Source: JAEZVV01 sp036652035
Lineage (GTDB): Bacteria; Pseudomonadota; Gammaproteobacteria; Burkholderiales; Burkholderiaceae_F
Assembly (NCBI GenBank): GCA_036652035.1
Contig: JAVVWR010000048.1
Span: 1-24,086 of the forward strand
Length of the DNA: 24,086 nt
Reading direction: 5' to 3'
The notes beneath the pieces are model-generated. The model was given only the letters and a program-made list of their open reading frames with translations, did no database searches and was not told where the DNA came from. Position numbers and translations under genes: made by a program. The number at the start of each line of letters is the position of its first letter. Within the stretch, counting starts at the first letter, position 1. Positions 15,710-23,116 of the stretch are shown piece after piece.

Positions 15710-15737
15710 ACCAACGGCGCCCGCGGGCGCCGTTGGT
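15710..15737. terminator. 28-bp palindrome between convergent DUF2909 and ctaE
   Basis: Perfect inverted repeat ACCAACGGCGCCCG / CGGGCGCCGTTGGT, preceded by GAAA and followed by CTTTCC. It lies between two converging 3' ends (15688 and 15759), so it probably serves as a bidirectional terminator, though the T-tracts are short. Confidence 0.7.
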
Positions 15738-15758
15738 CTTTCCCGCGGCGCGCCTCGC

Positions 15759-16622
15759 CTACACCATGTAGACGACGATGAACAAACCCAGCCACACCAC
15801 GTCGACGAAGTGCCAGTACCAGGCGGCGGCTTCGAAAGCGAAGTGATGCTCGGGAGTGAAGTGGCCCTTCATCAGACGAACCAGCATCACGCTCAGCATG
15901 ATGGCTCCGACAAACACATGAAAGCCGTGAAAGCCGGTAAGCATGTAGAAGGTCGAACCGAAGATGCCAGACGAGAGCCGCAGGTTCAGCGCCGAGTAGG
16001 CGTGCGAATACTCGTAGATCTGAACGCCAAGAAAGGTCGTCCCCAGCAGAACGGTCAGCAGCAGCCAGAACTGCGCCTTGCCGCGGTGATTGGCGAGCAG
16101 CGCGTGGTGAGCGATGGTGAGCGTCACGCCGGAGGTCAGCAGCAAAGCCGTGTTGATCGCCGGCAGTCCCCAGGGGCCGATGGTGGTGAAGGCATCGACC
16201 AAACCGGCCGGTCCGCTATGCGGCCAGGTCGGCGTGAAGTCGGGCCACAGCAGCTTGTGATCGAAGTCGCCGAGCATGGGTGCGGCAATCACTCGAGCAT
16301 AAAAGAGCGCTCCGAAAAACGCCGCAAAGAACATCACCTCCGAGAAGATGAACCAGGCCATGCCCCAGCGGAAAGAGAGATCGACCTGGCCGCTGTAGCG
16401 CCGCGCTTCCGACTCGCCCGCCACGGCGCCGAACCAGCCGATCATCATGTAGATCAGCAGCGCCAGACCCGCCACCAGCAGGACGTAGCCCGACTGATGT
16501 TCATTGACGACGGCGGCCGCGCCGAAGCCCGTCAAGGCCAGGGAGATCATGCCCACCATCGGCCAGTGCGAGGGCTGCGGAATGAAGTAGCGCGGAACCG
16601 CGCGGGTGCTTGCTGCGCTCAT
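15759..16622 (-). CDS. ctaE: cytochrome c oxidase subunit III
   Basis: Seven-TM core subunit of the aa3 oxidase in the inner membrane. 287 residues; hallmark sequences are RWGMAWFIFSEVMFFAAFFGALFYAR (conserved Glu95 of subunit III), NTALLLTSGVTLTIAHHA, GSTFYMLTGFHGFHVFVGA and the C-terminal WYWHFVDVVWLGLFIVVY. The ATG at 16622 has GAGGAG 6 nt upstream. It follows DUF2970 by 19 bp and is the last gene of the ctaC-ctaD-ctaG-ctaE run before the inverted DUF2909. The conserved catalytic-support residues and full length suggest a functional protein. Confidence 0.97.
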   Translation of the reverse strand: MSAASTRAVPRYFIPQPSHWPMVGMISLALTGFGAAAVVNEHQSGYVLLVAGLALLIYMMIGWFGAVAGESEARRYSGQVDLSFRWGMAWFIFSEVMFFAAFFGALFYARVIAAPMLGDFDHKLLWPDFTPTWPHSGPAGLVDAFTTIGPWGLPAINTALLLTSGVTLTIAHHALLANHRGKAQFWLLLTVLLGTTFLGVQIYEYSHAYSALNLRLSSGIFGSTFYMLTGFHGFHVFVGAIMLSVMLVRLMKGHFTPEHHFAFEAAAWYWHFVDVVWLGLFIVVYMV

Positions 16623-16641
16623 CGGATCTCCTCGGGCTCTT

Positions 16642-16986
16642 TTAACTCGTCACGATCTTGACGATCGCGATCAGGACGAACACAAACAAGGCGGCTCCCA
16701 CGATGCCCATGATGATCACGTGCACGGGGTTGAGATGCGTCGCGTCGGATTCGTAGTCGGCGCGCTTGCGCACTCCGAAAAAGCTCCAGAACACGGCGCG
16801 GGCGGTCTGGCCCAGCGATGCCTGGCGCGGCGAATCGGGNNNNNNNNNNNNNNNNNNNNNNNNNNNNNNNNNNNNNNNNNNNNNNNNNNNNNNNNNNNNN
16901 NNNNNNNNNNNNNNNNNNNNNNNNNNNNNNNNNNNNNNNGCGGGATCGGGCGCGGGATCAGAAGTCAAATCATCAGAGGGCTTCAT
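16642..16986 (-). CDS. DUF2970 small membrane protein, N-terminal part in a gap
   Basis: C-terminal 60-odd residues show the DUF2970 pattern: QTARAVFWSFFGVRKRADYE, then HLNPVHVIIMGIVGAALFVFVLIAIVKIV as a single TM helix. The beginning, from the ATG at 16986, reads MKPSDDLTSDPAPDP before a 100-N gap. The two parts are in frame if the true gap is 1 modulo 3, as 100 is. Family members have about 65-70 residues, so little coding sequence may be missing; the Asp-Pro/Ala-Pro repeat beside the gap may have hindered assembly. The ATG overlaps the ctaG stop (ATGA). DUF2970 genes sit between ctaG and ctaE in betaproteobacterial oxidase clusters; function unknown. Confidence 0.85.
   Translation of the reverse strand: MKPSDDLTSDPAPDPXXXXXXXXXXXXXXXXXXXXXXXXXXXXXXXXXXPDSPRQASLGQTARAVFWSFFGVRKRADYESDATHLNPVHVIIMGIVGAALFVFVLIAIVKIVTS
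16840..16939. other. 100-N scaffold gap (true gap) in DUF2970
   Basis: Exactly 100 N with no duplicated flanks. The right flank is a small GC repeat (gcgggatcgggcgcgggatc) encoding alternating Asp-Pro and Ala-Pro. The length of missing sequence is unknown. Confidence 0.95.
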
Positions 16987-17543
16987 TGCAGCTGAGCGGT
17001 CTTTTGCACCGCGCCCGCCACTTCGAAAAACGTGTACGAAAGCGTGATGTCCTTCAGGCCCGCGGGAAGCTCGGGGTCAATGAAGAACACCACCGGAAAC
17101 TGCCTCACTTCTCCCGGCGCAAGCGTCTGCTGAGTGAAGCAGAAACACTCGAGCTTCTTGAAGTGGGCCGCCGACTGCAGCGGCGCGTAGCTGGGGATCG
17201 CCTGCCCGGCCATCGCTCGAGATTCCAGATTCACCAGGTCGTAAGTCACGCTCACCAGCTCGCCGGGATGCACTGTGAGGTGACTGACGTGGGGACGGAA
17301 TCGCCAGGGACCGCGTTCGTTCGCGTCGAACTCGACCGTGATCGTGCGGCTGGTATCGACCTGGGTGTTCTTCGCTTGCGCCGCCACCGCCGGATCGCGA
17401 TTGGTGACGAGATTGATCCCGGTGATCTCGCAGATCTTGCGATAGAGCGGAACCAGCGCCCAACCGAAACCGAACATCAGCACCGCCACCACCACCAGCT
17501 TCTTGAGCAGGACCCGGTTGTCGGTGCGCGGCGTCGAGCTCAC
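16983..17543 (-). CDS. ctaG: cytochrome c oxidase assembly protein CtaG/Cox11
   Basis: Membrane-tethered periplasmic copper chaperone that delivers Cu to the CuB site of CtaD. 186 residues: one TM helix (about 14-33), Cys38 after it (WALVPLYRKICEITG), an immunoglobulin-like beta domain, and the copper motif LECFCFTQQ (C133, C135) followed by PVVFFIDPEL and a TLSYTFF end. Start is the GTG at 17543. The nearer ATG at 17548 opens only Met-Pro-stop, and that TGA overlaps this GTG. It follows the 37-residue assembly gene directly, and its stop overlaps DUF2970 by 4 bp, suggesting coupled translation through ctaD, small gene, ctaG and DUF2970. Confidence 0.96.
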   Translation of the reverse strand: MSSTPRTDNRVLLKKLVVVAVLMFGFGWALVPLYRKICEITGINLVTNRDPAVAAQAKNTQVDTSRTITVEFDANERGPWRFRPHVSHLTVHPGELVSVTYDLVNLESRAMAGQAIPSYAPLQSAAHFKKLECFCFTQQTLAPGEVRQFPVVFFIDPELPAGLKDITLSYTFFEVAGAVQKTAQLQ

Positions 17544-17547
17544 GGCA

Positions 17548-17661
17548 TCACCGGAAGATCGAGTGGCGCAGGACCACGGCGATGAAAAAGGCCAGCGCCA
17601 CCGCGCCCAGGATCAGCGCGGTGCGGCGGTTGGCGGCGCGGATGCGGGTGGTCTCGCTCAT
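17548..17661 (-). CDS. cytochrome oxidase small assembly protein, 37 aa
   Basis: Very short gene between ctaD and ctaG. The product begins MSETTRIRAANRRTALILGA and continues into one hydrophobic helix (about 14-31), ending VVLRHSIFR. A basic N-terminus followed by a single TM helix suggests an inner-membrane protein with its N-terminus in the cytoplasm. Betaproteobacterial oxidase clusters often have a protein of this size and place, annotated as cytochrome oxidase small assembly protein. The ATG at 17661 is 7 bp after the ctaD stop, and GAGG overlaps that stop codon. Its own TGA overlaps an ATG (TGATG). Reading frame, spacing and hydrophobicity support a real gene. Confidence 0.82.
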   Translation of the reverse strand: MSETTRIRAANRRTALILGAVALAFFIAVVLRHSIFR

Positions 17662-17668
17662 GCTGGCC

Positions 17669-19294
17669 TCAGGCCGCCGTGGGCTTGGGATCGGGCGTCA
17701 AGACCTGCGGCGGCGTCTCGAAGGAGTGATACGGCGCGGGTGAGGGCAGGGTCCACTCCAGGCCTTCGGCAGCGCCCCAGGGGTTGGCGCCCGCCGGCTT
17801 GCCACTCTTGATGCACTTCAAGACCGCCCACAGGAAGATCAGCTGCGTGAGGCCGAAGCCCAGACCGCCGATTGAGGCGACCATGTTGAAGTCGGCAAAC
17901 TGCAGCGGGTAGTCGGCGTAGCGGCGCGGCATGCCGGCCAGACCCAGGAAGTGCATCGGGAAAAAGGTGATGTTGAAGAAGATCAGAGACAGCCAGAAGT
18001 GCCACTGGCCCAGGCGCTCGTCATACATATGGCCGGTCCACTTCGGCAGCCAGAAGTAGGCGCCGGCAAAGAGCGCGAAGAGCGAACCGGCGACCAGCAC
18101 GTAGTGGAAGTGCGCCACCACGTAATAGGTGTCCTGCAGCTGAATGTCGATCGGCGCGACGGCGAGGATCAGCCCGGTGAAGCCACCCATGGTGAAGACG
18201 AAGATGAAGCCCACCGAGAACAGCATGGGCGTGGGAAAGCTCATCGAACCTTTCCACATCGTCGCCAGCCAGTTGAAGATCTTCACCCCGGTCGGCACCG
18301 CGATCAGCATGGTGGCGTACATGAAAAAGAGCTGGCCGGTCACCGGCATCCCGGTGGTGAACATGTGGTGCGCCCACACGATGAAGCTCAAGATCGCGAT
18401 CGAAGCCGTGGCGTAGACCATCGAGGCGTAGCCGAACAAGGGCTTCCTCGCGAACACCGGAACAATCTGACTCACGATCCCGAACGCCGGCAGGATCATG
18501 ATGTAGACCTCGGGGTGGCCAAAGAACCAGAAGATGTGCTGGAACATCACCGGGTCGCCACCGCCCGCCGCATTGAAAAAGCTGGTGCCGAAGTGGCGAT
18601 CGGTGAGCGTCATGGTGATCGCGCCCGCCAGCACCGGCATCACCGCGATCAGCAAAAAGGCGGTGATCAGCCAGGTCCAGCAGAACATCGGCATCTTCAT
18701 CAGCGACATGCCGGGCGCACGCATGTTGAGGATGGTGACGATGATGTTGATCGAACCCATGATCGAGCTCGCCCCCATGATGTGCAGAGCGAAGATGCCC
18801 ATGTCCATCCCCGGGCCCATCTGGATCGAGAGCGGCGCGTAGATCGTCCAGCCCGCCGCCGGCGCACCGCCTGGAACCAGGAAGGAGCTCACCAGCAAGA
18901 GCGCTGCCGGTGGCAAGAGCCAGAAGCTGAAGTTGTTCATGCGCGCAAAAGCCATGTCGGGCGCGCCCACTTGCAGCGGGATCATCCAGTTCGCGAAGCC
19001 GACAAAGGCCGGCATGATCGCGCCGAACACCATGATCAGTCCGTGCATGGTGGTGAGCTGGTTGAAGAACTCGGGCGCGAAGATCTGCATGCCGGGCTGG
19101 AACAGCTCGGCGCGAATCCCCAGCGCCAGCACGCCGCCGGTGAGAAACATGGTGAACGAGAACCACAGGTACATCGTTCCGATGTCCTTGTGGTTGGTCG
19201 CAAACAGCCAACGACGCCAGCCGTGGGGGTGATCGTCGTGGGCGTGGCCAGCGGCGTGCTCGCCAGCGTGACCGTGGGGCAGGACTGCGCTCAT
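17669..19294 (-). CDS. ctaD: cytochrome c oxidase subunit I (aa3 type)
   Basis: Catalytic haem-copper subunit: reduces O2 to water at haem a3/CuB and pumps protons. 541 residues, 12 TM core. Ligands visible: H84 (TTMHG, haem a), H260 in GHPEVY (CuB; Y264 is the cross-linked Tyr, E262 the D-channel Glu), H309-H310 (CuB), H395 (haem a3) and H397 (haem a) in VAHFHYV. D113 in APDMAF and K338 in TGVKIF mark D- and K-channels, so this is an A1-type oxidase. The N-terminal 24 residues contain seven His (HGHAGEHAAGHAHDDHPHG). AGGAGA lies 6 nt before the ATG at 19294, 33 bp after ctaC. Confidence 0.98.
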   Translation of the reverse strand: MSAVLPHGHAGEHAAGHAHDDHPHGWRRWLFATNHKDIGTMYLWFSFTMFLTGGVLALGIRAELFQPGMQIFAPEFFNQLTTMHGLIMVFGAIMPAFVGFANWMIPLQVGAPDMAFARMNNFSFWLLPPAALLLVSSFLVPGGAPAAGWTIYAPLSIQMGPGMDMGIFALHIMGASSIMGSINIIVTILNMRAPGMSLMKMPMFCWTWLITAFLLIAVMPVLAGAITMTLTDRHFGTSFFNAAGGGDPVMFQHIFWFFGHPEVYIMILPAFGIVSQIVPVFARKPLFGYASMVYATASIAILSFIVWAHHMFTTGMPVTGQLFFMYATMLIAVPTGVKIFNWLATMWKGSMSFPTPMLFSVGFIFVFTMGGFTGLILAVAPIDIQLQDTYYVVAHFHYVLVAGSLFALFAGAYFWLPKWTGHMYDERLGQWHFWLSLIFFNITFFPMHFLGLAGMPRRYADYPLQFADFNMVASIGGLGFGLTQLIFLWAVLKCIKSGKPAGANPWGAAEGLEWTLPSPAPYHSFETPPQVLTPDPKPTAA

Positions 19295-19327
19295 GCGGTG
19301 TCTCCTGGATTCCGGTGCGGCGGGCGA

Positions 19328-20464
19328 CTACTGGGTCGCAGCCTGAACGTCGGCAGGCTGGATGGCCTTGCCGGTGGCATTGCCCCAGCTGTTCTCGATG
19401 TAACTGGTGACCGCCGCGATCTGCGTGGCGCTCAACACGCCCTTCCATGCCGGCATCGCATTCTTGCCATTGAGGATCTGAGTCAGCAGCTCCGCTTGCG
19501 AACCGTTGACGACCTTGCTGCCATCGAGCGCCGGGAAGGCATTGGGCAGGCCCTTGCCGTTGGGCTGATGGCAGACCTGGCAATTGGCTTCGTAAACCTG
19601 GGCGCCCAGGGTCTTCAACTCGGCCAGCGTATAGGTCTTGCTCGGGTCTTCGGCAGCGGCGGCCATCGCCTTTTTCTTGGCGGCGGCCCAGGCAGCGTAG
19701 TCGGCGGCGGACTTCACCTCGACCACGATCGGCATGAAGGCGTGGTCCTTGCCGCACAGCTCAGCGCAGTCACCGCGATAGGTTCCCACCTTCTCGGCGC
19801 GAAACCAGGTGTCGCGGGCGAAACCGGGAATCGCGTCCTGCTTGACCCCGAAAGCCGGTACCCACCAGGAGTGGATCACGTCGGCCGCGGTGGTGATGAG
19901 GCGGATCTTCTTGCCCACCGGAACCACCAGCGGCTCGGTCACTTCCAGCAGGTAGAAATTGGTCTTGGGCTCGGCCCCGGTGATCTGCGACATCGGCGTG
20001 GCCAGCGCTGAGACGAAGCTGATGCCTTCGCCTTCGCCGCGCAGATAGTCGTAACCCCATTTCCACTGGTAGCCAGTGGCCTTGATCGTGACGTCGGCGC
20101 CCGAGGTGTCTTTCATCGCGACCACGGTCTTGGTGGCGGGGATCGCCATGCCAATCACGATCAGAAAGGGAATCACGGTCCAGATAATCTCGACCTTGGT
20201 GTTCTCGTGCCAGGTCTCGGCCACCGCGCCCTTGGAGGCACGATGCTTCCAGATTGAATAGAACATCACGCCAAAGACCAGCACGAAGATCACACCGCAG
20301 ATCAAGAGCATCAAGGTGTGCAGCGAGTAGATCTCGTCAGCGATTTGGGTAACCGGCGGAGCGAGGTTGTATTTGCTCTGGATCGGCAGCACCGCGGACG
20401 CGGCACTGGCAAGGCTGGCGGCAGCCGCGGCGGCGGCGGCCCGGATTGCGAGCTTGAACTTCAT
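19328..20464 (-). CDS. ctaC: cytochrome c oxidase subunit II with fused C-terminal cytochrome c
   Basis: Accepts electrons from cytochrome c through CuA. 378 residues: signal peptide (cut near ASA-VLP, about residue 24), two TM helices (about 48-70 and 92-112), a cupredoxin domain with aromatic YQWKWGY (132-138), CuA ligands H198, C233, E235, C237, H241 and M244 (CAELCGKDHAFM), an Ala/Lys linker (about 252-275), then a class I cytochrome c domain with CQVCH (295-299) and probable axial Met337 in NAMPAW. The extra haem makes it a caa3-like subunit II, common in Betaproteobacteria. ATG at 20464, GGTGA upstream. First gene of the oxidase transcript; its promoter should lie in the 475-bp spacer. 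Confidence 0.97.
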   Translation of the reverse strand: MKFKLAIRAAAAAAAASLASAASAVLPIQSKYNLAPPVTQIADEIYSLHTLMLLICGVIFVLVFGVMFYSIWKHRASKGAVAETWHENTKVEIIWTVIPFLIVIGMAIPATKTVVAMKDTSGADVTIKATGYQWKWGYDYLRGEGEGISFVSALATPMSQITGAEPKTNFYLLEVTEPLVVPVGKKIRLITTAADVIHSWWVPAFGVKQDAIPGFARDTWFRAEKVGTYRGDCAELCGKDHAFMPIVVEVKSAADYAAWAAAKKKAMAAAAEDPSKTYTLAELKTLGAQVYEANCQVCHQPNGKGLPNAFPALDGSKVVNGSQAELLTQILNGKNAMPAWKGVLSATQIAAVTSYIENSWGNATGKAIQPADVQAATQ

Positions 20465-20939
20465 CGTGGCTTCACCGATTGGGCACCAGATTCCTGGCTT
20501 GTCTGTCTTATTGACTACCGGCTACTGCATTGCATCCGCGGGCCAATCCGATCCCGCGTTGTCGCGTCCCGCACGCAAGCCCATCGCTTGCCCAACCTGA
20601 ACCGCCTCCGCTCCACCTTCAACCGTGGCTGCCGCCACGGCCCGCGTCTCCCAAGAGAACCATGGCAGCGGCTTCACCCGTCCGCCAGGCTAACCACGCG
20701 CAACCCATGCATGCCGCCCGCAAGACCGGGCTGCAAACCGCTCTCGCCTTGCTTTCGATCAAGCCCGCCAAGCTGGGCTCTGCCACCGTGACTCACGTAA
20801 GCTGGGCTCGACTTGCAAGGTCGGCGCAGAGTGAGCGGAGTATAGGTTTCGAGCAAAAGCTCGAACGCTTCTCCGCTTTTTTGTTGCTTTCTTCCCAGTC
20901 GCTCTGGCGCGAGCGCAACACTTGCGCTACATGGCGCGC
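20465..20939. other. 475-bp spacer upstream of ctaC
   Basis: No supportable gene. It holds the leader/promoter of ctaC (minus) and the 3' flank of the bioC-like gene (minus). An 11-bp direct repeat aagctgggctc occurs at 20770-20780 and 20799-20809. A -10-like TATACT lies at 20844-20839 (minus) without a good -35. A 7-bp hairpin (20912-20928, CAC loop) follows bioC but has no T-run. A stronger terminator-like hairpin on the plus strand is listed separately. Short open frames here lack any recognisable protein features. Confidence 0.6.
20834..20882 (+). terminator. terminator-like double hairpin on plus strand, orphan
   Basis: Outer stem AGCGGAG (20834-20840) / CTCCGCT (20871-20877), an internal loop, then inner stem TTCGAGC / GCTCGAA (20848-20854 / 20859-20865) with an AAAA tetraloop. 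Six T follow (20877-20882) on the plus strand. It is oriented to end a plus-strand transcript, but no plus-strand gene lies upstream until 15491-15688. Either an unannotated RNA ends here or the structure is incidental. Confidence 0.4.
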
Positions 20940-21872
20940 TCAGCGCGGCGCGGCGATCTTCTCGCGCAAGCGGTCGAGCGACACGGTGTTGGCCACCGCG
21001 CGCGGGGCCGGCTTCCAGGCGTGGCCGTAAGCCACTTCAAAGCTCAGAGTGATTCGACCATCGGCGTCGCGGCGCCGCTCAAGCGCCTCGACCAAGGCGC
21101 GCGCGCGCCGCCCCGAGATCAGGCTCGCCCAGCGGTCATCGCGCGGATTGGCGCCCAGGCCTCTGACTTCAGCGATCAGCTCGCGCGCACTGGCGTAGGT
21201 CAGGCGGATCGTTTCCACGTCCATCACCGGCGTGGCAAGACCCGCCGCCACCATCATGTCGCCGAAGTCGTGCATATCGACAAAGCTCATCGGTCGCACC
21301 CGCGGTTCGACCTCGAGCATCGCCGCGCGCAACTCCTTGAGCGTGTCGGGGCCGAAGCAGGAAAAAAGCAGCAGCCCGTCGGTACGCAAGACCCGCTTCC
21401 ACTCCGGAAACAGGCGGTGCGGCTCGGGATGCCAGTGCAGCATCAGGTTGGAGTGGACCAGATCGACCGAAGCCTCCGCCAGCGGCAGCGCCCCTGCCTC
21501 GGCGCCGATCAGCGCCGGCGATTGACCGAGCCAGCGGCTGACCGTGGCCCGCATGCCGGCGGGCCGGCCAGCGGCGAGCATGGCGAGCGACTGATCGATC
21601 CCCAGCCACTGCGCCTGCGGGTACTTGGCGGCAAACGCTTCGCGCGACGCGCCGGCGCCGCAACCCACGTCGGCAATCGCCTGCGGCGCGAGCTTCATCA
21701 GGTCGAGCCGAGCGAAGAGCCGGCGGCCGATCTCCCGCAACAGAAAGTCGTGCGCCATCACGCGCGGGACGCGCTGGTCGAACTGCCGCCGCACCGTGGC
21801 CGTTCGCGCGGGAATCCGCGGCGGATTGACCAGGCTGGGGGTGATGTCTGAAGTACCGGGACCGAGCGCCAT
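20940..21872 (-). CDS. bioC: BioC-like malonyl-ACP O-methyltransferase
   Basis: SAM-dependent methyltransferase; BioC methylates malonyl-ACP to start pimeloyl synthesis for biotin. From the ATG at 21872 there are 310 residues. SAM motif I is ADVGCGAG (67-74). The stretch HSNLMLHWHPEPHRLFPEWKRVLRTDG followed by LLLFSCFGPDTLKELR matches BioC (SNLALQW...GPGTLQELR in E. coli). The N-terminal ARTATVRRQFDQR fits the RxxFxxA region. A GTG at 21902 would add ten residues. No Shine-Dalgarno is visible before 21872. It is divergent from comF with starts about 11 bp apart. No other bio genes are in the window, so assignment to biotin rests on sequence only. Confidence 0.8.
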   Translation of the reverse strand: MALGPGTSDITPSLVNPPRIPARTATVRRQFDQRVPRVMAHDFLLREIGRRLFARLDLMKLAPQAIADVGCGAGASREAFAAKYPQAQWLGIDQSLAMLAAGRPAGMRATVSRWLGQSPALIGAEAGALPLAEASVDLVHSNLMLHWHPEPHRLFPEWKRVLRTDGLLLFSCFGPDTLKELRAAMLEVEPRVRPMSFVDMHDFGDMMVAAGLATPVMDVETIRLTYASARELIAEVRGLGANPRDDRWASLISGRRARALVEALERRRDADGRITLSFEVAYGHAWKPAPRAVANTVSLDRLREKIAAPR

Positions 21873-21883
21873 AAGGATGAGCA

Positions 21884-22624
21884 GTGTATATGCTCGATCC
21901 ACCCTGCCCTGGCCGCCGCCGCGCCTCGATGCCGAGACTGCCCGCCCTGTTTACCGACGCGATTGGCCGCTGCTTGCGGCCCGACTGCCTCGCCTGCGGG
22001 CGGGTTCCCGGCGACCCGGTGTGCGCGGCTTGCCGCGCCGACTACTTCCCTTCAGAGGTTCGCCGCTGCCGCCGCTGCGCGCTGGCAATTCCGTTTGGCG
22101 AGATCTGCGGCGCCTGCCTGCGCCACCCGCCGCACTTTGACGCCACCCTCGCCTGCGCCAACTACCTGCCACCCGTGGCCGGGATGATCGTCGCCCTCAA
22201 GTCGGGCGGCCGGCTCGAGCTCGCTCAGCCGCTGGCCGAACTGCTGGCGCAGCACTGCGCGAATCAGCTCGACACCGCGACGATTGTCACCGCCGTTCCG
22301 CTCGCCTTTGAGCGGCACTCCGAGCGCGGCTTCAACCAATCGGCCGAAGTGGCGCGGATCGCGGCGCGCCGCCTTGGGCTTGCCCTGGACCTCGACCTGC
22401 TGCTGCGGGTCAAGCACTCGCCGCCCCAGCAGTCGCTCGCGCTAGCCGCGCGGCGGCGCAATGTGCGCGGCGCTTACGCGACCTCACGACAACTGACGGG
22501 CGAATCGGTCGCGGTGATCGATGACGTGATGACCACCGGCGCCACGCTCGACGAGATTGCCGCCACCTTGAAGCGCGCCGGCGCCGGCCGCGTCACCAAC
22601 CTCGTCCTCGCTCGCACGCCATAA
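21884..22624 (+). CDS. comF: ComF family phosphoribosyltransferase-like protein
   Basis: ComF/GntX family: a zinc-ribbon N-terminus joined to a type I phosphoribosyltransferase domain; needed for DNA uptake in naturally competent bacteria, with unclear role elsewhere. 246 residues from GTG at 21884, which has AAGGA 6 nt upstream; ATG at 21890 or 21929 are alternatives. Cysteine pairs are visible in CLRPDCLACG, CAACR, CRRC and CGAC. The PRPP-binding signature is VAVIDDVMTTGATLDEIA near the C-terminus, and FERHSERGFNQSAEVAR is a family motif. trmL begins 7 bp after its stop, so they are co-transcribed. No other competence genes are in view. Confidence 0.93.
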   Translation: MYMLDPPCPGRRRASMPRLPALFTDAIGRCLRPDCLACGRVPGDPVCAACRADYFPSEVRRCRRCALAIPFGEICGACLRHPPHFDATLACANYLPPVAGMIVALKSGGRLELAQPLAELLAQHCANQLDTATIVTAVPLAFERHSERGFNQSAEVARIAARRLGLALDLDLLLRVKHSPPQQSLALAARRRNVRGAYATSRQLTGESVAVIDDVMTTGATLDEIAATLKRAGAGRVTNLVLARTP

Positions 22625-22631
22625 TCGGGCC

Positions 22632-23102
22632 ATGTTCAATATCGTCCTCGTTGCGCCCGAGATCCCGCCGAACACCGGCAACGTGATCCGGCTCGCCGCC
22701 AATACCGGCGCCCAACTGCACCTGGTGCAGCCGCTCGGTTTCGACCTCTCCGACAAGCAGCTAAAACGCGCCGGACTCGACTACCACGAGTACGCCACGC
22801 TCAAGGTCCACGAGTCCTTCGCCGCTCTGATCGAAGCCGAACGCCCCGACCCGACGCGCATGTTCGCGCTCACCACCAAGGGCTCGCACCCGTTAGCCGA
22901 ATCGCGCTTCCAACCCGGCGACTGGTTCGTCTTCGGCCGCGAATCCGCCGGCCTGCCCGAGGAAGTGCGAGAGCGCTTCCCGCCCGAGCAGCGAATCCGC
23001 CTGCCGATGCGCCCCGACAACCGCAGCCTCAACCTCTCCAACGCGGTGGCGGTGGTGGTGTTCGAAGCGTGGCGGCAGAACGGATACGCGGGGGGCGGCT
23101 GA
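22632..23102 (+). CDS. trmL: tRNA (cytidine(34)-2'-O)-methyltransferase TrmL
   Basis: SPOUT-class methyltransferase that modifies the wobble nucleotide of tRNA-Leu isoacceptors. 156 residues, the TrmL/YibK size. Motif 1 APEIPPNTGNVIRLAANTG (8-26), then LVQPLGFDLSDKQLKRAGLDY, and the knot-forming C-terminal motifs FGRESAGLPEEV and LPMRPDNRSLNLSNAVAVVVFEAWRQ that bind SAM. ATG at 22632, 7 bp after comF. It converges on the cytochrome gene with 14 bp between stops and no visible terminator. All family motifs are intact. Confidence 0.96.
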   Translation: MFNIVLVAPEIPPNTGNVIRLAANTGAQLHLVQPLGFDLSDKQLKRAGLDYHEYATLKVHESFAALIEAERPDPTRMFALTTKGSHPLAESRFQPGDWFVFGRESAGLPEEVRERFPPEQRIRLPMRPDNRSLNLSNAVAVVVFEAWRQNGYAGGG

Positions 23103-23116
23103 GCGGCAGCCCGGCA

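Noticed and set aside
17951..20011. 686-codon plus-strand open frame opposite ctaD and ctaC
   Set aside because: A shadow frame. The opposite strand encodes two complete oxidase subunits with all metal ligands; the plus-strand product is a low-complexity His/Arg/Asp-rich sequence with no family features, as expected from high GC.
20674..20856. 60-codon minus-strand frame in the ctaC upstream spacer as a small gene
   Set aside because: No ribosome-binding site, signal or hydrophobic pattern, and its composition resembles random high-GC translation.
20530..21030. Plus-strand 166-codon frame across the ctaC upstream spacer into bioC
   Set aside because: It would run antisense into bioC, it lacks a start signal, and no family is recognisable. 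The orphan terminator at 20834-20882 lies inside it, so it cannot be the gene served by that terminator.
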